Source: Pusillimonas sp. DMV24BSW_D
GTDB taxonomy: Bacteria; Pseudomonadota; Gammaproteobacteria; Burkholderiales; Burkholderiaceae_B
Direction of reading: 5' to 3'
DNA length: 64,000 nucleotides
NCBI RefSeq assembly: GCF_011388195.1
Contig: NZ_CP049990.1
Location: 372,001 to 436,000, forward strand
Under the pieces are notes generated by a model that had not been told where the DNA came from, did not search any database, and saw only the letters and a list, made by a program, of their open reading frames with translations. Below, piece after piece: positions 51,215 to 60,346 of the stretch. Numbering within the stretch: the first letter of the stretch is position 1; the number at the start of each line of letters is the position of its first letter. Position numbers and translations under genes: made by a program.

Positions 51215-51970
51215 ATGACGCTACAGAACAAAGTTGCGCTGGTCACCGGGGGGGCAATGGGCATTGGCTTTGCCGTAAGTGAACACCTGGCCGAACAAGG
51301 CGCACGCATTGTGATTGCCGACCTGAACAACGCGCAGGCCGCGGCCGAGAAACTCAAGCAGAAAGGCCATCAGGCCATCGGCGTGCAAGCCAATGTGGCC
51401 GAGGAAGGCGATACGGAACATATGGCGAAGGCCGCCCTCGACGCCTTCGGCCAAATCGATATTTTGGTCAACAATGCGGCCATTTTTTCATCGATTCAAC
51501 AAAAGCCATTTGAACAATTAACCGCGCAAGAGTGGCGCTCGTTGGTCGACGTCAACGTCATTGGCCAGTTCCTTTGCTGCAAAGCCGTGCTACCCACGTT
51601 CAAAGGACAGGGCGGCGGACGCATTATCAATATTTCCTCGGGCGTGGCCTTCAAGGGCAACCCACACATGTTGCACTACGTTGCCTCCAAAGGCGCCATT
51701 GTCTCCATGACACGGGCCCTGGCAACCGAATTGGGGGAACACAACATTCTGGTGAACAGTGTGGCCCCCGGTTTCACGCTCAGCGAAGGCGTTATGAAAA
51801 ACGCCGAACTGGCCAAACGCTCATCGCAATTTTCCGTTCGGGGCCGCGCCCTTGCGCGCGACATGCACCCCAATGATTTAGTGGGTGCCGTGGCATTTTT
51901 CGCCGGGCCGGGCTCCGCTTTCATTACCGGGCAAACGCTTGTGGTCGACGGTGGGTCGTACTACCACTAA
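51215..51970 (+). CDS. SDR-family dehydrogenase
   Basis: 251 residues. Cofactor motif TGGAMGIG (11-18), NNAA, and the catalytic Y-V-A-S-K; the C-terminal SAFITGQTLVVDGG is typical. In the toluenesulfonate tsa cluster an SDR (TsaC) oxidises the alcohol made by a VanA-type Rieske oxygenase (TsaM), and the arrangement here is the same. Probable role: oxidation of the hydroxylated product. Begins 12 bases after the DUF1116 stop. Confidence 0.92.
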   Translation: MTLQNKVALVTGGAMGIGFAVSEHLAEQGARIVIADLNNAQAAAEKLKQKGHQAIGVQANVAEEGDTEHMAKAALDAFGQIDILVNNAAIFSSIQQKPFEQLTAQEWRSLVDVNVIGQFLCCKAVLPTFKGQGGGRIINISSGVAFKGNPHMLHYVASKGAIVSMTRALATELGEHNILVNSVAPGFTLSEGVMKNAELAKRSSQFSVRGRALARDMHPNDLVGAVAFFAGPGSAFITGQTLVVDGGSYYH

Positions 51971-51991
51971 CGCTTTTAAAGGAGTTAAACA

Positions 51992-53050
51992 ATGGAATTC
52001 GTCAAAAATACTTGGTATCCCGTCACTTGGTCAAACGAGGTTGACCGCTCGCTCACCCGTCATATGATCGCCAACGAGCCCGTCGTGGTTTTCCGTCGCC
52101 AAGACGGCTCGGTTGCCGCGCTTCACGATGCCTGCCCGCACCGGCTTGCGCCGCTGTCTTTGGGCACGCTTATCGACGACGCAATTGAATGCGGCTACCA
52201 CGGCATGACATTCGACTGCTCCGGCCAATGTATCCGTATCCCAGGCCAGGAAGTGATTCCCAAAAACGCCACGGTGCGCGCCTACCCCATTGAAGAGCGC
52301 TACGGCCTGGTGTGGATTTGGCTGGGCGACCCCAAACAAGCCGACATCAGCAAAATGTTCAACGTGCCCCAGTACGGCCAGGAAGGCTGGCACGCGGTAC
52401 AAGGCGGCGTATTGCGCATTGAGTGCAATTACTTAAGCCTGGTTGAAAACCTCCTCGACCCCGCGCACGTCACCTTCGTGCACAAATCCACACTGGGCAC
52501 ACCCGCCGGCGCATCGATCCCAGTTAACAACGATTACGGCGACAACAGCATTTCCGTATGGCGCTGGATCCCCGACGCGCCCCCCATCCCCTTATTCGCC
52601 AACTTCGCCAAAATGACCGGCCAGGTCGACCGCTGGCACTACTACGACTACACCCCGCCCTGCTTCTTCGATATCGACATGGGCACCTGCGCAACCGGCT
52701 CCATCAAAGACCCGGAAATGCGTCATACCGGCGTGCAAATGCATTCGTGTCACGTGCTCACCCCGGTTGATGACCGCACCGTGCTGCAATATTGGTTCCA
52801 CGTGCGCAATTTCCGCGTTGATGAGCCGGAGATCGACCAAGAGCTGAACGCCGCCCTTGAGTTCGCCTTCAAGGAAGACAAGATCATTCTGGAACGGATT
52901 CAGCAAGAGCAGGAACGCGACCCCAATGCCAAACAAATCACATTAGGCATTGATGCCGCTCCGCGACGCATGCACAAAATGGTTCAAAAACTTATAGAGG
53001 AGGAACGCCAACACCTAAATACAACCGCAAATGCAGGCGTGGCCACCTAA
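51992..53050 (+). CDS. VanA/TsaM-type Rieske oxygenase
   Basis: 352 residues of the single-subunit (alpha-3) Rieske monooxygenase group. Rieske site C48-x-H50 ... C67-x2-H70 (CPHR, CGYHG); iron site H159 and H164 with D156 (D-P-A-H-V-T-F-V-H). Members demethylate vanillate (VanA) or oxidise a methyl group (TsaM). The substrate is unknown; an O-demethylase would produce formaldehyde. AAGGAG precedes the ATG. Its electrons can come from the ferredoxin and reductase encoded three genes on. Confidence 0.93.
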   Translation: MEFVKNTWYPVTWSNEVDRSLTRHMIANEPVVVFRRQDGSVAALHDACPHRLAPLSLGTLIDDAIECGYHGMTFDCSGQCIRIPGQEVIPKNATVRAYPIEERYGLVWIWLGDPKQADISKMFNVPQYGQEGWHAVQGGVLRIECNYLSLVENLLDPAHVTFVHKSTLGTPAGASIPVNNDYGDNSISVWRWIPDAPPIPLFANFAKMTGQVDRWHYYDYTPPCFFDIDMGTCATGSIKDPEMRHTGVQMHSCHVLTPVDDRTVLQYWFHVRNFRVDEPEIDQELNAALEFAFKEDKIILERIQQEQERDPNAKQITLGIDAAPRRMHKMVQKLIEEERQHLNTTANAGVAT

Positions 53051-53107
53051 ACACATTCGGCTGCGCCATTTCAACTGAAGCTTGCCAAAAACCATTAGGA
53101 GACAACC

Positions 53108-54265
53108 ATGAAAACCATGGGAATCAAAGCTTTAATCAGTGTCATTTCAATCATGGGTGCCGCGCAAGTGGCCCACGCCGCCGACGTCATCAAGATTGGC
53201 GTTAACCAACCTTTAACCGGCGTGGTCGCGGCCGCCGGCACCTTTGTTGCAGAAGGCGCCAAAATTGCCGCAGCCGAAATCAACGAAAACGGCGGCGTTC
53301 TAGGCAAAAAGCTGGAGCTTGTTATTGAAGACAACAAGAGCAACCCAACCGAAGCCTCGAACGTGACTGAAAAATTGATCGTACGCGATAAAGTGCCTGC
53401 GATCATGGGTGCCTGGAGCTCCACCTACACCCTGGCCTCCATGCCCAAACTCATGGAATACCGCATTCCCATGCTGGTTGAAACCGCCAGCTCGTCGAAA
53501 ATAACCAAACAGGGCAACCCGTACGTTTTCCGCATTAGCCCAACCAGCGCCATGGAAGCGGCCAGTTTTGCCGACCGCGTCAAACCCATGGGCATCACCA
53601 AAGTTGATTTCCTGGTGGTGAATAACGACTGGGGCCTGGGCGCAGCCCAAGCCTACGGCGAAATGCTCAAGGCCCAGGGTGTTGAGGTGGGCGAAACGCA
53701 CATTATGGACGCCGCCGCGCAAGACATGACATCGCAGCTTGCCGCCATCAAGCACGCCAAAAAGCAACCCAGCCATGTGTTCCTAACCAGCGGCACGGAA
53801 CAAATTACGCTGGTGGCCAAACAAGCCGAAGCCTTGGGCATCGACGTTCCGTTCATTACAACGGGTGGCATCATGCCTCAACAGCTTATTGACCAGGCCG
53901 GGAAGGCAGCCAACAACACCTACCACGTCATGTTCTTCGTACCCTGGTTCCCCGACGCCACTCTGAACCCTGAAGCGGCACGCGGCTTTGTGGCGCAATG
54001 GGAAAAAATGGGTCTCGACCCAGCCGGCTCACCTGAGGGCGCACGCGGCTACGACGGCATTCACACGCTTGCCGCCGCCATTGAAAAGGCCGGCGAAGCA
54101 GACCCTGCAAAAATCCAGGCGGCACTTTGGAAGACCGAAATCGACGGGCTTACAGGGCATGTCAAATTCAATAAAGACGGCCCGGCAGGCAAGGAAAGCG
54201 GCCAAAGCGTTCCCATGACCTATCTGGTCAAGATCGAAGACGGCAAGATCGTGAACACCGACTAA
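53108..54265 (+). CDS. Orphan Liv-type substrate-binding protein
   Basis: 385 residues with a signal peptide (1-24, cleavage after AHA) and Peripla_BP_6 fold. It is a close paralogue of the protein at 16424-17584 over the whole length (IKIG-x-x-QPLTG start, NGGVLGKKLEL, DNKSNPTE, VVNNDWGLG). Neither copy has permease genes beside it. Each lies beside a Rieske oxygenase, so it probably captures the oxygenase substrate and hands it to a Liv-type permease elsewhere. Confidence 0.93.
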   Translation: MKTMGIKALISVISIMGAAQVAHAADVIKIGVNQPLTGVVAAAGTFVAEGAKIAAAEINENGGVLGKKLELVIEDNKSNPTEASNVTEKLIVRDKVPAIMGAWSSTYTLASMPKLMEYRIPMLVETASSSKITKQGNPYVFRISPTSAMEAASFADRVKPMGITKVDFLVVNNDWGLGAAQAYGEMLKAQGVEVGETHIMDAAAQDMTSQLAAIKHAKKQPSHVFLTSGTEQITLVAKQAEALGIDVPFITTGGIMPQQLIDQAGKAANNTYHVMFFVPWFPDATLNPEAARGFVAQWEKMGLDPAGSPEGARGYDGIHTLAAAIEKAGEADPAKIQAALWKTEIDGLTGHVKFNKDGPAGKESGQSVPMTYLVKIEDGKIVNTD

Positions 54266-54293
54266 CCCTCTTACCCAACCTTACTTTTAGCCA

Positions 54294-54328
54294 CCCCACG
54301 CATGCGCCCCAAGCGCATTCGCGTGGGG
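54294..54328 (+). terminator. Strong hairpin after the binding-protein gene
   Basis: CCCCACGC-ATGCGC pairs with GCGCAT-(TC)-GCGTGGGG around CCCAA: 14 pairs with a 2-base bulge. It lies between the binding-protein stop and the ferredoxin start (54350). No T-run; a partial terminator or mRNA stabiliser. Confidence 0.7.
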
Positions 54329-54349
54329 CCTTCCAAGGAACCCTCATTC

Positions 54350-54673
54350 ATGATCCGTATTCATTATGTCGACCCCGACGGCAACACAACCACGCTTAAC
54401 GTCCCCGACGGCCAGAACCTCATGCAGGCTGCGGTGCAAAACGGTATTGACGGCATTGTGGGGGAATGCGGCGGCTCGCTGGTATGCGCCACCTGTCATT
54501 GCTATGTTGACCCCGCCCGGCTGTCTGAGCTGAACCCTCCCACGGAAGAAGAGCTGGAACTGCTGGAAGAAGTCGCCGCACAAAGAAAAGACAACAGCCG
54601 TTTGTCGTGCCAGATAAAAGCGTCTGCGGCACTCGACAACCTAAGCATCACCACCCCTGAAACCCAGTATTAA
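54350..54673 (+). CDS. 2Fe-2S ferredoxin (putidaredoxin/adrenodoxin type)
   Basis: 107 residues. Cluster cysteines C40-x5-C46-x2-C49-x37-C87 (GECGGSLVCATC) match the vertebrate/putidaredoxin-type family. It accepts electrons from the reductase encoded next and passes them to the Rieske oxygenase. The ATG at 54350 is preferred over an in-frame ATG at 54302 that lies inside the hairpin. Confidence 0.94.
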   Translation: MIRIHYVDPDGNTTTLNVPDGQNLMQAAVQNGIDGIVGECGGSLVCATCHCYVDPARLSELNPPTEEELELLEEVAAQRKDNSRLSCQIKASAALDNLSITTPETQY

Positions 54674-54686
54674 CGATTTCATCCCC

Positions 54687-55928
54687 ATGGAAAACCACAT
54701 TGTAATTGTCGGTGCCGGGCAAGCCGGCCTGCAGGCGGCCGAAACACTGCGCGCCGAAAAATACAGCGGTCTGATTACCTTGCTGGGCGACGAACCCCAT
54801 ACGCCCTACCATCGCCCGCCCTTATCCAAAGACGCCCTGAAAGAAAAGCACTTTGATTCCTTGACCATGCGCGGACAAAACGTGTTCGAGCGCAGGAAAA
54901 TTACGCTGCGAACGGGGTGTCGCGTCTCGGCCATTCACCCCAACCGCCAAACCGTTGAGCTGGATACAGGCGAAAGCCTTTCCTACTCCGGTTTATTGCT
55001 TGCCACCGGCGCGTCGCCGCGCCTGTTTCCCGGGCAAGAGCCCAATGCAAAAACCATCCATGTCTTGCGCTCGCGCGGGCACTCGGAAGCAGTGGCCGAA
55101 CGTTTAAGCCTTTGCCAAGCCCGGCAAGAACCCGTTGTCGTTATCGGTGGGGGATTTATTGGCCTGGAAGTGGCCGCCGTGGCCCGGGAAATGGGGCTTG
55201 AGGTAACCGTACTTGAGGCGGGCAACCAATTAATGGGCCGGGTCGCCACCCCCGTGCTTGCCAAAACCTTCCAGCAGCGCCATGAAAGCCGAGGCGTTCA
55301 CATAAAGCTGAATGCACGCGTAACGCATTTAAGCGAAGCCGACGACCGTGCCACCATTGAACTGGCCGACGGACAACGTTTAACCGCAGGCCTGGTGGTG
55401 GTGGCCATTGGCGTAACCCCCAACGACACGCTGGCACAAGAAGCCGGTATTGTGTGCAACAACGGCATTGTGGTTGACGCATACGGGCGCACCTCGGCAC
55501 CCCATGTTTTCGCCGCCGGCGACTGCGCAGCGCGTAGCAACGGCAACGGCCATTTCCTGCGCCTGGAATCCATACAAAATGCCATTGAACAAGGCAAAGC
55601 GGCGGCCCGTTCAATACTGGGCCAAAGTCGCCCCTTCCACGACACCCCGTACTTTTGGTCGGATCAGTTCGATATGAAGCTGCAAATTGCGGGCGTTGCA
55701 CACACCGTAACCACCTCGGTGGTGCGCGGCAACACCTGCGACGCCGCCTTTTCCATCTACAACTATGCCAACGAACGTTTGGTGTCGGTGGACACTTTGA
55801 ATGCGCCCAAGGAACATATTCTGGCCAGAAAAATGTTAAGCCAGGAGGTTTGGCCCACGCCGGAACAGGCCGGTGACCCTGAGTTTGATTTATCGGCGCT
55901 TACGTCCGGCGCGGCAACATCGCCTTAA
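54687..55928 (+). CDS. NAD(P)H-ferredoxin reductase (BphA4/putidaredoxin reductase family)
   Basis: 413 residues with FAD-binding GAGQAG (9-14), NAD-binding GGGFIGLEVA and AAGDCA, as in BphA4 and CamA. It moves electrons from NAD(P)H to a ferredoxin. It completes the three-component chain of the VanA-type oxygenase. It might also serve the Rieske system at 17.7-19.8 kb, which has no reductase of its own. The last 29 bases overlap the convergent EamA gene. Confidence 0.94.
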   Translation: MENHIVIVGAGQAGLQAAETLRAEKYSGLITLLGDEPHTPYHRPPLSKDALKEKHFDSLTMRGQNVFERRKITLRTGCRVSAIHPNRQTVELDTGESLSYSGLLLATGASPRLFPGQEPNAKTIHVLRSRGHSEAVAERLSLCQARQEPVVVIGGGFIGLEVAAVAREMGLEVTVLEAGNQLMGRVATPVLAKTFQQRHESRGVHIKLNARVTHLSEADDRATIELADGQRLTAGLVVVAIGVTPNDTLAQEAGIVCNNGIVVDAYGRTSAPHVFAAGDCAARSNGNGHFLRLESIQNAIEQGKAAARSILGQSRPFHDTPYFWSDQFDMKLQIAGVAHTVTTSVVRGNTCDAAFSIYNYANERLVSVDTLNAPKEHILARKMLSQEVWPTPEQAGDPEFDLSALTSGAATSP

Positions 55929-56826
55929 TCCACCCGTAACCACTCACCAGCACAATACCGGCGGTAACCAGAATGGCGCCCACCACAAAGCTGGTGTCCA
56001 GTGGTTCATTCAACAACACCACGCCCAGCACAATGCCGAACATGGGGGTCATAAAAGAAAACACCCCCAGGCGCGATGCCAGGTATTTGCGCAGCAACCA
56101 GAACCAGCACAAATAACTGAAGAACGAAATGACCACGCCTTGAATCAGCACGCTGCCCCACACCATGGGCGTGTGGTTCACTTCGGTTTGGCCACTTACA
56201 ACGGCGGCCACCAGCAATAACGCAAAGGCGCCGATCAGTTGATACAGCAAGGTTTTGGTGGCCGGTGTGTTCGATAGTCCGGTATTGCGTATGACCACCG
56301 TGGTTAAACCCCAAGCTGCGCCCGCCATCAGGCCCAGAAAGTCGCCCAACAATATATTGCTCGCGTTCTCGGCCTGGTTTTCACCGGGCGCCAGAAAGGA
56401 AATGGCCACCCCCACAAACGCGGCAAAAATACCAAACCACTGCAACGGCGCCAACCGTTCTTCAGGTAGGGTGAAATGCAAGCCCAGCGCCGCAAAAAAC
56501 GGTGCGGTATAAAGAAACACGGCCATGTGCGAGGCCGTGGTGTAGCGCAAGCCTTCGCCCAGTAGCAGGAACTCCACCGCAAACAAAAAGCCCACCACCA
56601 GGCCGGCTTTCCAGGTTCCGTCGCCCAGGCTCAGCGGAATGCCCCGGCGCCACATCACAAACGCCACCAGGGCGGCACCAATAATAGAACGCAAGGCAAT
56701 TTGAAACGTGGGTGCCATGTCGGCCGCCACAGCCTTAATGGCAATTTGCTGAAACGCCCAAATCAAACACAACAACACCATCAGGCTGAACGCCTGAGTG
56801 TCAATTTGCTTTCTATCCGGCACCAT
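55900..56826 (-). CDS. EamA/DMT-family transporter
   Basis: 308 residues with ten hydrophobic helices in two EamA repeats (LMVLLCLIWAFQQIAIK and LLGDFLGLMAGAAWGLTTV). DMT permeases export or import small metabolites; substrate unknown. The start at 56826 is set by TAATG overlap with the hemerythrin stop; a longer frame to 56904 lies inside the hemerythrin gene. The 3' end overlaps the ferredoxin-reductase gene on the other strand. Confidence 0.9.
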   Translation of the reverse strand: MVPDRKQIDTQAFSLMVLLCLIWAFQQIAIKAVAADMAPTFQIALRSIIGAALVAFVMWRRGIPLSLGDGTWKAGLVVGFLFAVEFLLLGEGLRYTTASHMAVFLYTAPFFAALGLHFTLPEERLAPLQWFGIFAAFVGVAISFLAPGENQAENASNILLGDFLGLMAGAAWGLTTVVIRNTGLSNTPATKTLLYQLIGAFALLLVAAVVSGQTEVNHTPMVWGSVLIQGVVISFFSYLCWFWLLRKYLASRLGVFSFMTPMFGIVLGVVLLNEPLDTSFVVGAILVTAGIVLVSGYGWIKAMLPRRT

Positions 56827-57290
56827 TACGCTTCGTCGGAATGATTCGCCACGCCCCGTCGCACCACAATAGGCACCGCCCCCAACTGCTTCTTGGCCAC
56901 CCACTGCGCCAATGAGGCATCCAGGTAATCGGTATGGCCCGGAAACCAGTCGGCCAACGCCACCGACAAGCGGCGTATTTCGCCGGCTTCGCCACCGCCC
57001 TCAACGTATTGCGCCACCTCGCGCATGGAGTTCAGCACCCCCGCGTGTTCATTCGCATGACACTCACGCGCCGGAAACGCCGTGGTTTCCATGTAATGCT
57101 CTTCCTGCGCAAAATGCGCTTCGCTGTGCTGAATAAGCTTGTACAAATGCGGCAACAATTCGCTTTCAGGCACCTTAAGCAAGGCATCCACAATATCAAC
57201 AAACTCGCGATGCGTATCGTCGAAGGGCTCGTACCCCACCAGGAACTTGTCTGTCCAGGTTAGGGACACCGCCGGGGTGTCAGTGTGCAT
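56826..57290 (-). CDS. Bacteriohemerythrin
   Basis: 154 residues, a single hemerythrin domain: H near D-T-H-R-E-F, H-x-x-E in HFAQEEHYM, H-x-x-x-H in CHANEHAG and the final H-x-x-x-x-D (GHTDYLD) provide the seven di-iron ligands. Such proteins bind or sense O2 or protect from it. AGGTGG lies before the ATG at 57290. Co-translated with the EamA gene. Confidence 0.93.
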   Translation of the reverse strand: MHTDTPAVSLTWTDKFLVGYEPFDDTHREFVDIVDALLKVPESELLPHLYKLIQHSEAHFAQEEHYMETTAFPARECHANEHAGVLNSMREVAQYVEGGGEAGEIRRLSVALADWFPGHTDYLDASLAQWVAKKQLGAVPIVVRRGVANHSDEA

Positions 57291-57331
57291 GACGTCCACC
57301 TAAATTCAATAACAAAGTCAAAGGGCATCAT

Positions 57332-57364
57332 AGCAAAAACCCTAGGTGTGGGGGTGTTTTTGCT
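57332..57364. other. Hairpin upstream of the hemerythrin gene
   Basis: AGCAAAAAC (57332-57340) and GTTTTTGCT (57356-57364) form a 9-bp stem with A5/T5 tracts inside, which on the minus strand ends in TTTTT. It lies 42 bases before the hemerythrin start. It may be an attenuator or a terminator insulating the gene. The rest of 57301-57541 is AT-rich promoter-type DNA without a gene. Confidence 0.55.
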
Positions 57365-57541
57365 GACGACAAATCACTCACTGTTCGGCGTACTCCCCAT
57401 TCTTTTACTTTCAGAATAGGTAGCTGCGCACTTATGCGCATACGCCAAACAAACTATTTTTATTCTCTCGACATTATATTTTTTTGTTAATACAATTAAA
57501 TATTGCATTGCGTAAAGCAAATATGCGAGAGGTACGCTTGT

Positions 57542-57814
57542 ATGAACAAAAGACAGCACAGCAAAAGCACCACTGAGCCGGAAAACCCAGAATGGACGGC
57601 GTTAGAAGTAAATAGCGCAATGCGCCTGACTGAGCTACCCAGCTCGTTACAAAAAAAATTACGTGGTCAAAGAGGGCCTCAGAAAGCACCACGAAAGCTT
57701 CAAACCGCCATTCGCTTCGACGCCGACATTGTTGAAGCCTTCAAAGCACAGGGGCCTGGCTGGCAAACCCGCATGAACGACGCATTACGTGAATGGCTTA
57801 AACAGCAGGCTTAA
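57542..57814 (+). CDS. BrnA-like antitoxin without BrnT partner
   Basis: 90 residues from the ATG at 57542 (AGAGG upstream). The C-terminal part RFDADIVEAFKAQGPGWQTRMNDALREWL is the BrnA/ribbon-helix-helix type antitoxin motif. brnT normally stands immediately upstream; the 240 bases there do not encode it on either strand. It could be an orphan antitoxin or a stand-alone regulator. It ends 4 bases before the convergent autotransporter gene. Confidence 0.82.
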   Translation: MNKRQHSKSTTEPENPEWTALEVNSAMRLTELPSSLQKKLRGQRGPQKAPRKLQTAIRFDADIVEAFKAQGPGWQTRMNDALREWLKQQA

Positions 57815-57818
57815 CCCC

Positions 57819-60158
57819 CTAAAACACCTCACGCCAGTTCAACTGCACGCCGTGGTCTTGCACCCCCGCACCATAAACCCCGCTATACCCCAGCGCCAAG
57901 CCGGCAGTGCGTGACACTTGCCCGGCCACGATTAACGCCACATGCAAGGCGTTTTCCAGCACCGGTAAACCGTTCGAGGTAAACACCGCCTGGCTGCGGC
58001 TATGTTTAAAACGCTGGCTGGAAGCCACTTGTGTATTTCCACCCGCATGGCGCCAGGCCACGGTAAGCCGCGCCAGCGCCGCACCGGTGAGGGTTTCAAT
58101 GCGCGCCTGTCCGCGCACGCCCAACTGGCTGTACCACACTGTGTGGCGCGAAGGGCTAACCGCCAAGGCCGCCGCACCACCCTCTTCGGTAAAACCACCG
58201 CCGCGCAACTGCACTCCGGCCAACCGCACGAACGGCGACACCGCATACTTTGCCCGCCCCCATTTCGCTGGTAACCAGGCACTTTCCCACGCGCGCCAGG
58301 CGGCTTCACCAAACACCTGCACGGTATGGGCCGAAGTTGCGCCCGTTAATTGGTCGCGCAGGGCCCCGGCCGACACCACACGGCCCGTATTCACTCTATG
58401 ACGGCTGTACGCCAAACCTGCCACGGTTGATACCCGATTCCGGCGCCACGCCACATTCAACCCAAAATGCAGGGTATCGGCGCGTGCATTGGTACCCGCG
58501 CCCCCACCGGCCTGGTCCATACGAGCGAATTGGCCGCCCACCATGCCACCCAACCACACATTGGGCGCCACACGGTGTTGCGCCCCGGCAAACACCCCTT
58601 GCACCGAGCGATTGTCACCCCATACACCATTTCGACCCGACCGTGAGCGGTCGGCATGAAACGCCCGCGCCCAGGCACAGGTGCGCCCACCTTGCGAAAC
58701 CGGCATTGCAGTGACGGGCCGCACGTTACCCAATGCTCCGGCGCAAGAGCCTTGCGCCAACGCCTCAAACACGGCCTCACGCACAAAGCGGCTGTCTTCC
58801 AGCAAGCCGGACTGCACCGACGCCAGCCACGCACCGCCCAGTTGCTGGTAAGCACGACGCGCCGTGGGGGCATCCAGCCCCACCACCCCATCGAACAAAT
58901 CGGGGTTAGGCGACTCCCCACCCGGCCCGCCATCGTCTATCTCTTCGGCCACGGCTTCTTCATCCGGCGTTTCGGCCGGGTCGGTTAGCGGCGTGTCATT
59001 GCGCGCCAATGTAAGAAACACAGAATTCGCGCCATAGCTTAAAGAAGGCGTTAGAAACGTCAGGTTGCTGGTAACCGTATCGAAACGGGTACCCGCCAAC
59101 CCACCGCCGGCCGACAAAATAGTGAACTGCGTTTCCGGCTGCCAGGCGCCGTTGGCCGCCAGGGTACGCACCGTGCCCGCCAGATAAGCCGTACCCCCTA
59201 CATTCAATGAATCTACTTGCCCATCAGGCTGCGCTTCCACCTCGAACACCGAGCCGCTATTGAACACCGCATCGCCCTGTACCGTGAACGTGCCGATACT
59301 ATTGCCGGGTGCCAACACGCCCCCGGACGCCAACTGGAACGAACCCACGCTACCCACCCCTTCCAGCCGGGCCGACGCATTCACCTGCACCGCGCCGGGC
59401 AACGCGGTATTCACCGCCAGCGCCCCTTCGTTCACCACCCATTGGCCAGTGAACGGCGCGGCATCGCCCGTTAAATTCAAGCGCCCCGCCCCCTGCTTCA
59501 CCACCCGTGCATTGCCCAGCAACAAACCGGCATGCTCGGCCTGCCCGCTTGCCACGCGCCAATGCACCTCGGTATTGGGCACCACATGAATACCCGGCGT
59601 GTACCAGGAAGCCGGCAACGTGGCCGCCAAGTCCACTTCCAGTGCCTGCACCGCCGAAGCCACGCGCACCCCCGGCGCGTACTCCAGTTCCGTACCCGTA
59701 TTGGCATGCACCATGCCCCACCCGGCCGCCGAATTGTGTTCCAGCGCCAAACGCCCCTGCAGCAAACGCGTGGTGCCCCGGTACGTATTGGCCGCCGCCA
59801 AAGAAAGCGTGCCGGCCCCCAGTTTGGTCACGCCCTCCATGGAACCCATGGCATTACCCAACGACCCGGCCAGCCGCGCGCTTGCGCCGTTATACACATT
59901 CAGCACCGCCGTATCGCCAATGTCATAAGCCTGAACCGTTTCAAACCCCGCCTGGTTTAAATGTGCAATGTCTCCCATGAACACATAGGGCGCCTCGGGC
60001 AAACCGGGCAACGGCGCCGCACCGCCACCCGCCGTTTCACCCGCCTGGGCCGCGCTAATACCTACACCTCCTTCCCACCGCCCCGCCGACCCACTCACCA
60101 AAACACAGAACACCACCACGCAAATACCGCGCACCACTCTTCTTAAGCTTGATTTCAT
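57819..60158 (-). CDS. Type Va autotransporter with PATR repeats
   Basis: 779 residues. Signal region 1-39, a passenger with two autotransporter-associated repeats (G-A-G-T-L-S-L-x-x-x-N-T-Y-x-G near 115 and G-A-G-R-L-N-L near 225), a linker rich in D/E and P, and a C-terminal beta-barrel (about 500-779) that ends in the aromatic Phe typical of outer-membrane proteins. The passenger has no protease or lipase motif that I recognise, so it may be an adhesin. Passenger length (about 370 residues) is short for the family. A perfect 16-bp palindrome lies 35 bases upstream. Confidence 0.9.
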   Translation of the reverse strand: MKSSLRRVVRGICVVVFCVLVSGSAGRWEGGVGISAAQAGETAGGGAAPLPGLPEAPYVFMGDIAHLNQAGFETVQAYDIGDTAVLNVYNGASARLAGSLGNAMGSMEGVTKLGAGTLSLAAANTYRGTTRLLQGRLALEHNSAAGWGMVHANTGTELEYAPGVRVASAVQALEVDLAATLPASWYTPGIHVVPNTEVHWRVASGQAEHAGLLLGNARVVKQGAGRLNLTGDAAPFTGQWVVNEGALAVNTALPGAVQVNASARLEGVGSVGSFQLASGGVLAPGNSIGTFTVQGDAVFNSGSVFEVEAQPDGQVDSLNVGGTAYLAGTVRTLAANGAWQPETQFTILSAGGGLAGTRFDTVTSNLTFLTPSLSYGANSVFLTLARNDTPLTDPAETPDEEAVAEEIDDGGPGGESPNPDLFDGVVGLDAPTARRAYQQLGGAWLASVQSGLLEDSRFVREAVFEALAQGSCAGALGNVRPVTAMPVSQGGRTCAWARAFHADRSRSGRNGVWGDNRSVQGVFAGAQHRVAPNVWLGGMVGGQFARMDQAGGGAGTNARADTLHFGLNVAWRRNRVSTVAGLAYSRHRVNTGRVVSAGALRDQLTGATSAHTVQVFGEAAWRAWESAWLPAKWGRAKYAVSPFVRLAGVQLRGGGFTEEGGAAALAVSPSRHTVWYSQLGVRGQARIETLTGAALARLTVAWRHAGGNTQVASSQRFKHSRSQAVFTSNGLPVLENALHVALIVAGQVSRTAGLALGYSGVYGAGVQDHGVQLNWREVF

Positions 60159-60193
60159 CGTTTGTCCTTATCGTTATGCAATTTGCCATGGGC

Positions 60194-60209
60194 ATGACAA
60201 ATTTGTCAT
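60194..60209. promoter_or_regulatory. Perfect 16-bp palindrome (candidate operator)
   Basis: ATGACAAATTTGTCAT is perfectly self-complementary and lies 35 bases from the autotransporter start and 137 bases from the Xre gene start, in the divergent region. The 188-base region has no other clear element. Confidence 0.65.
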
Positions 60210-60346
60210 AGATTCTGGACCAAAAACTAAAGAAATTGCTCAAAATTCCGTAATCATTATTCTGAACCCTGTTTTTCCGCGTTTTGGGGCGTGCGCCACA
60301 CACATTAAGCAGGGAAAAATAACAAAACACACAGTAAAGAGGTTTT

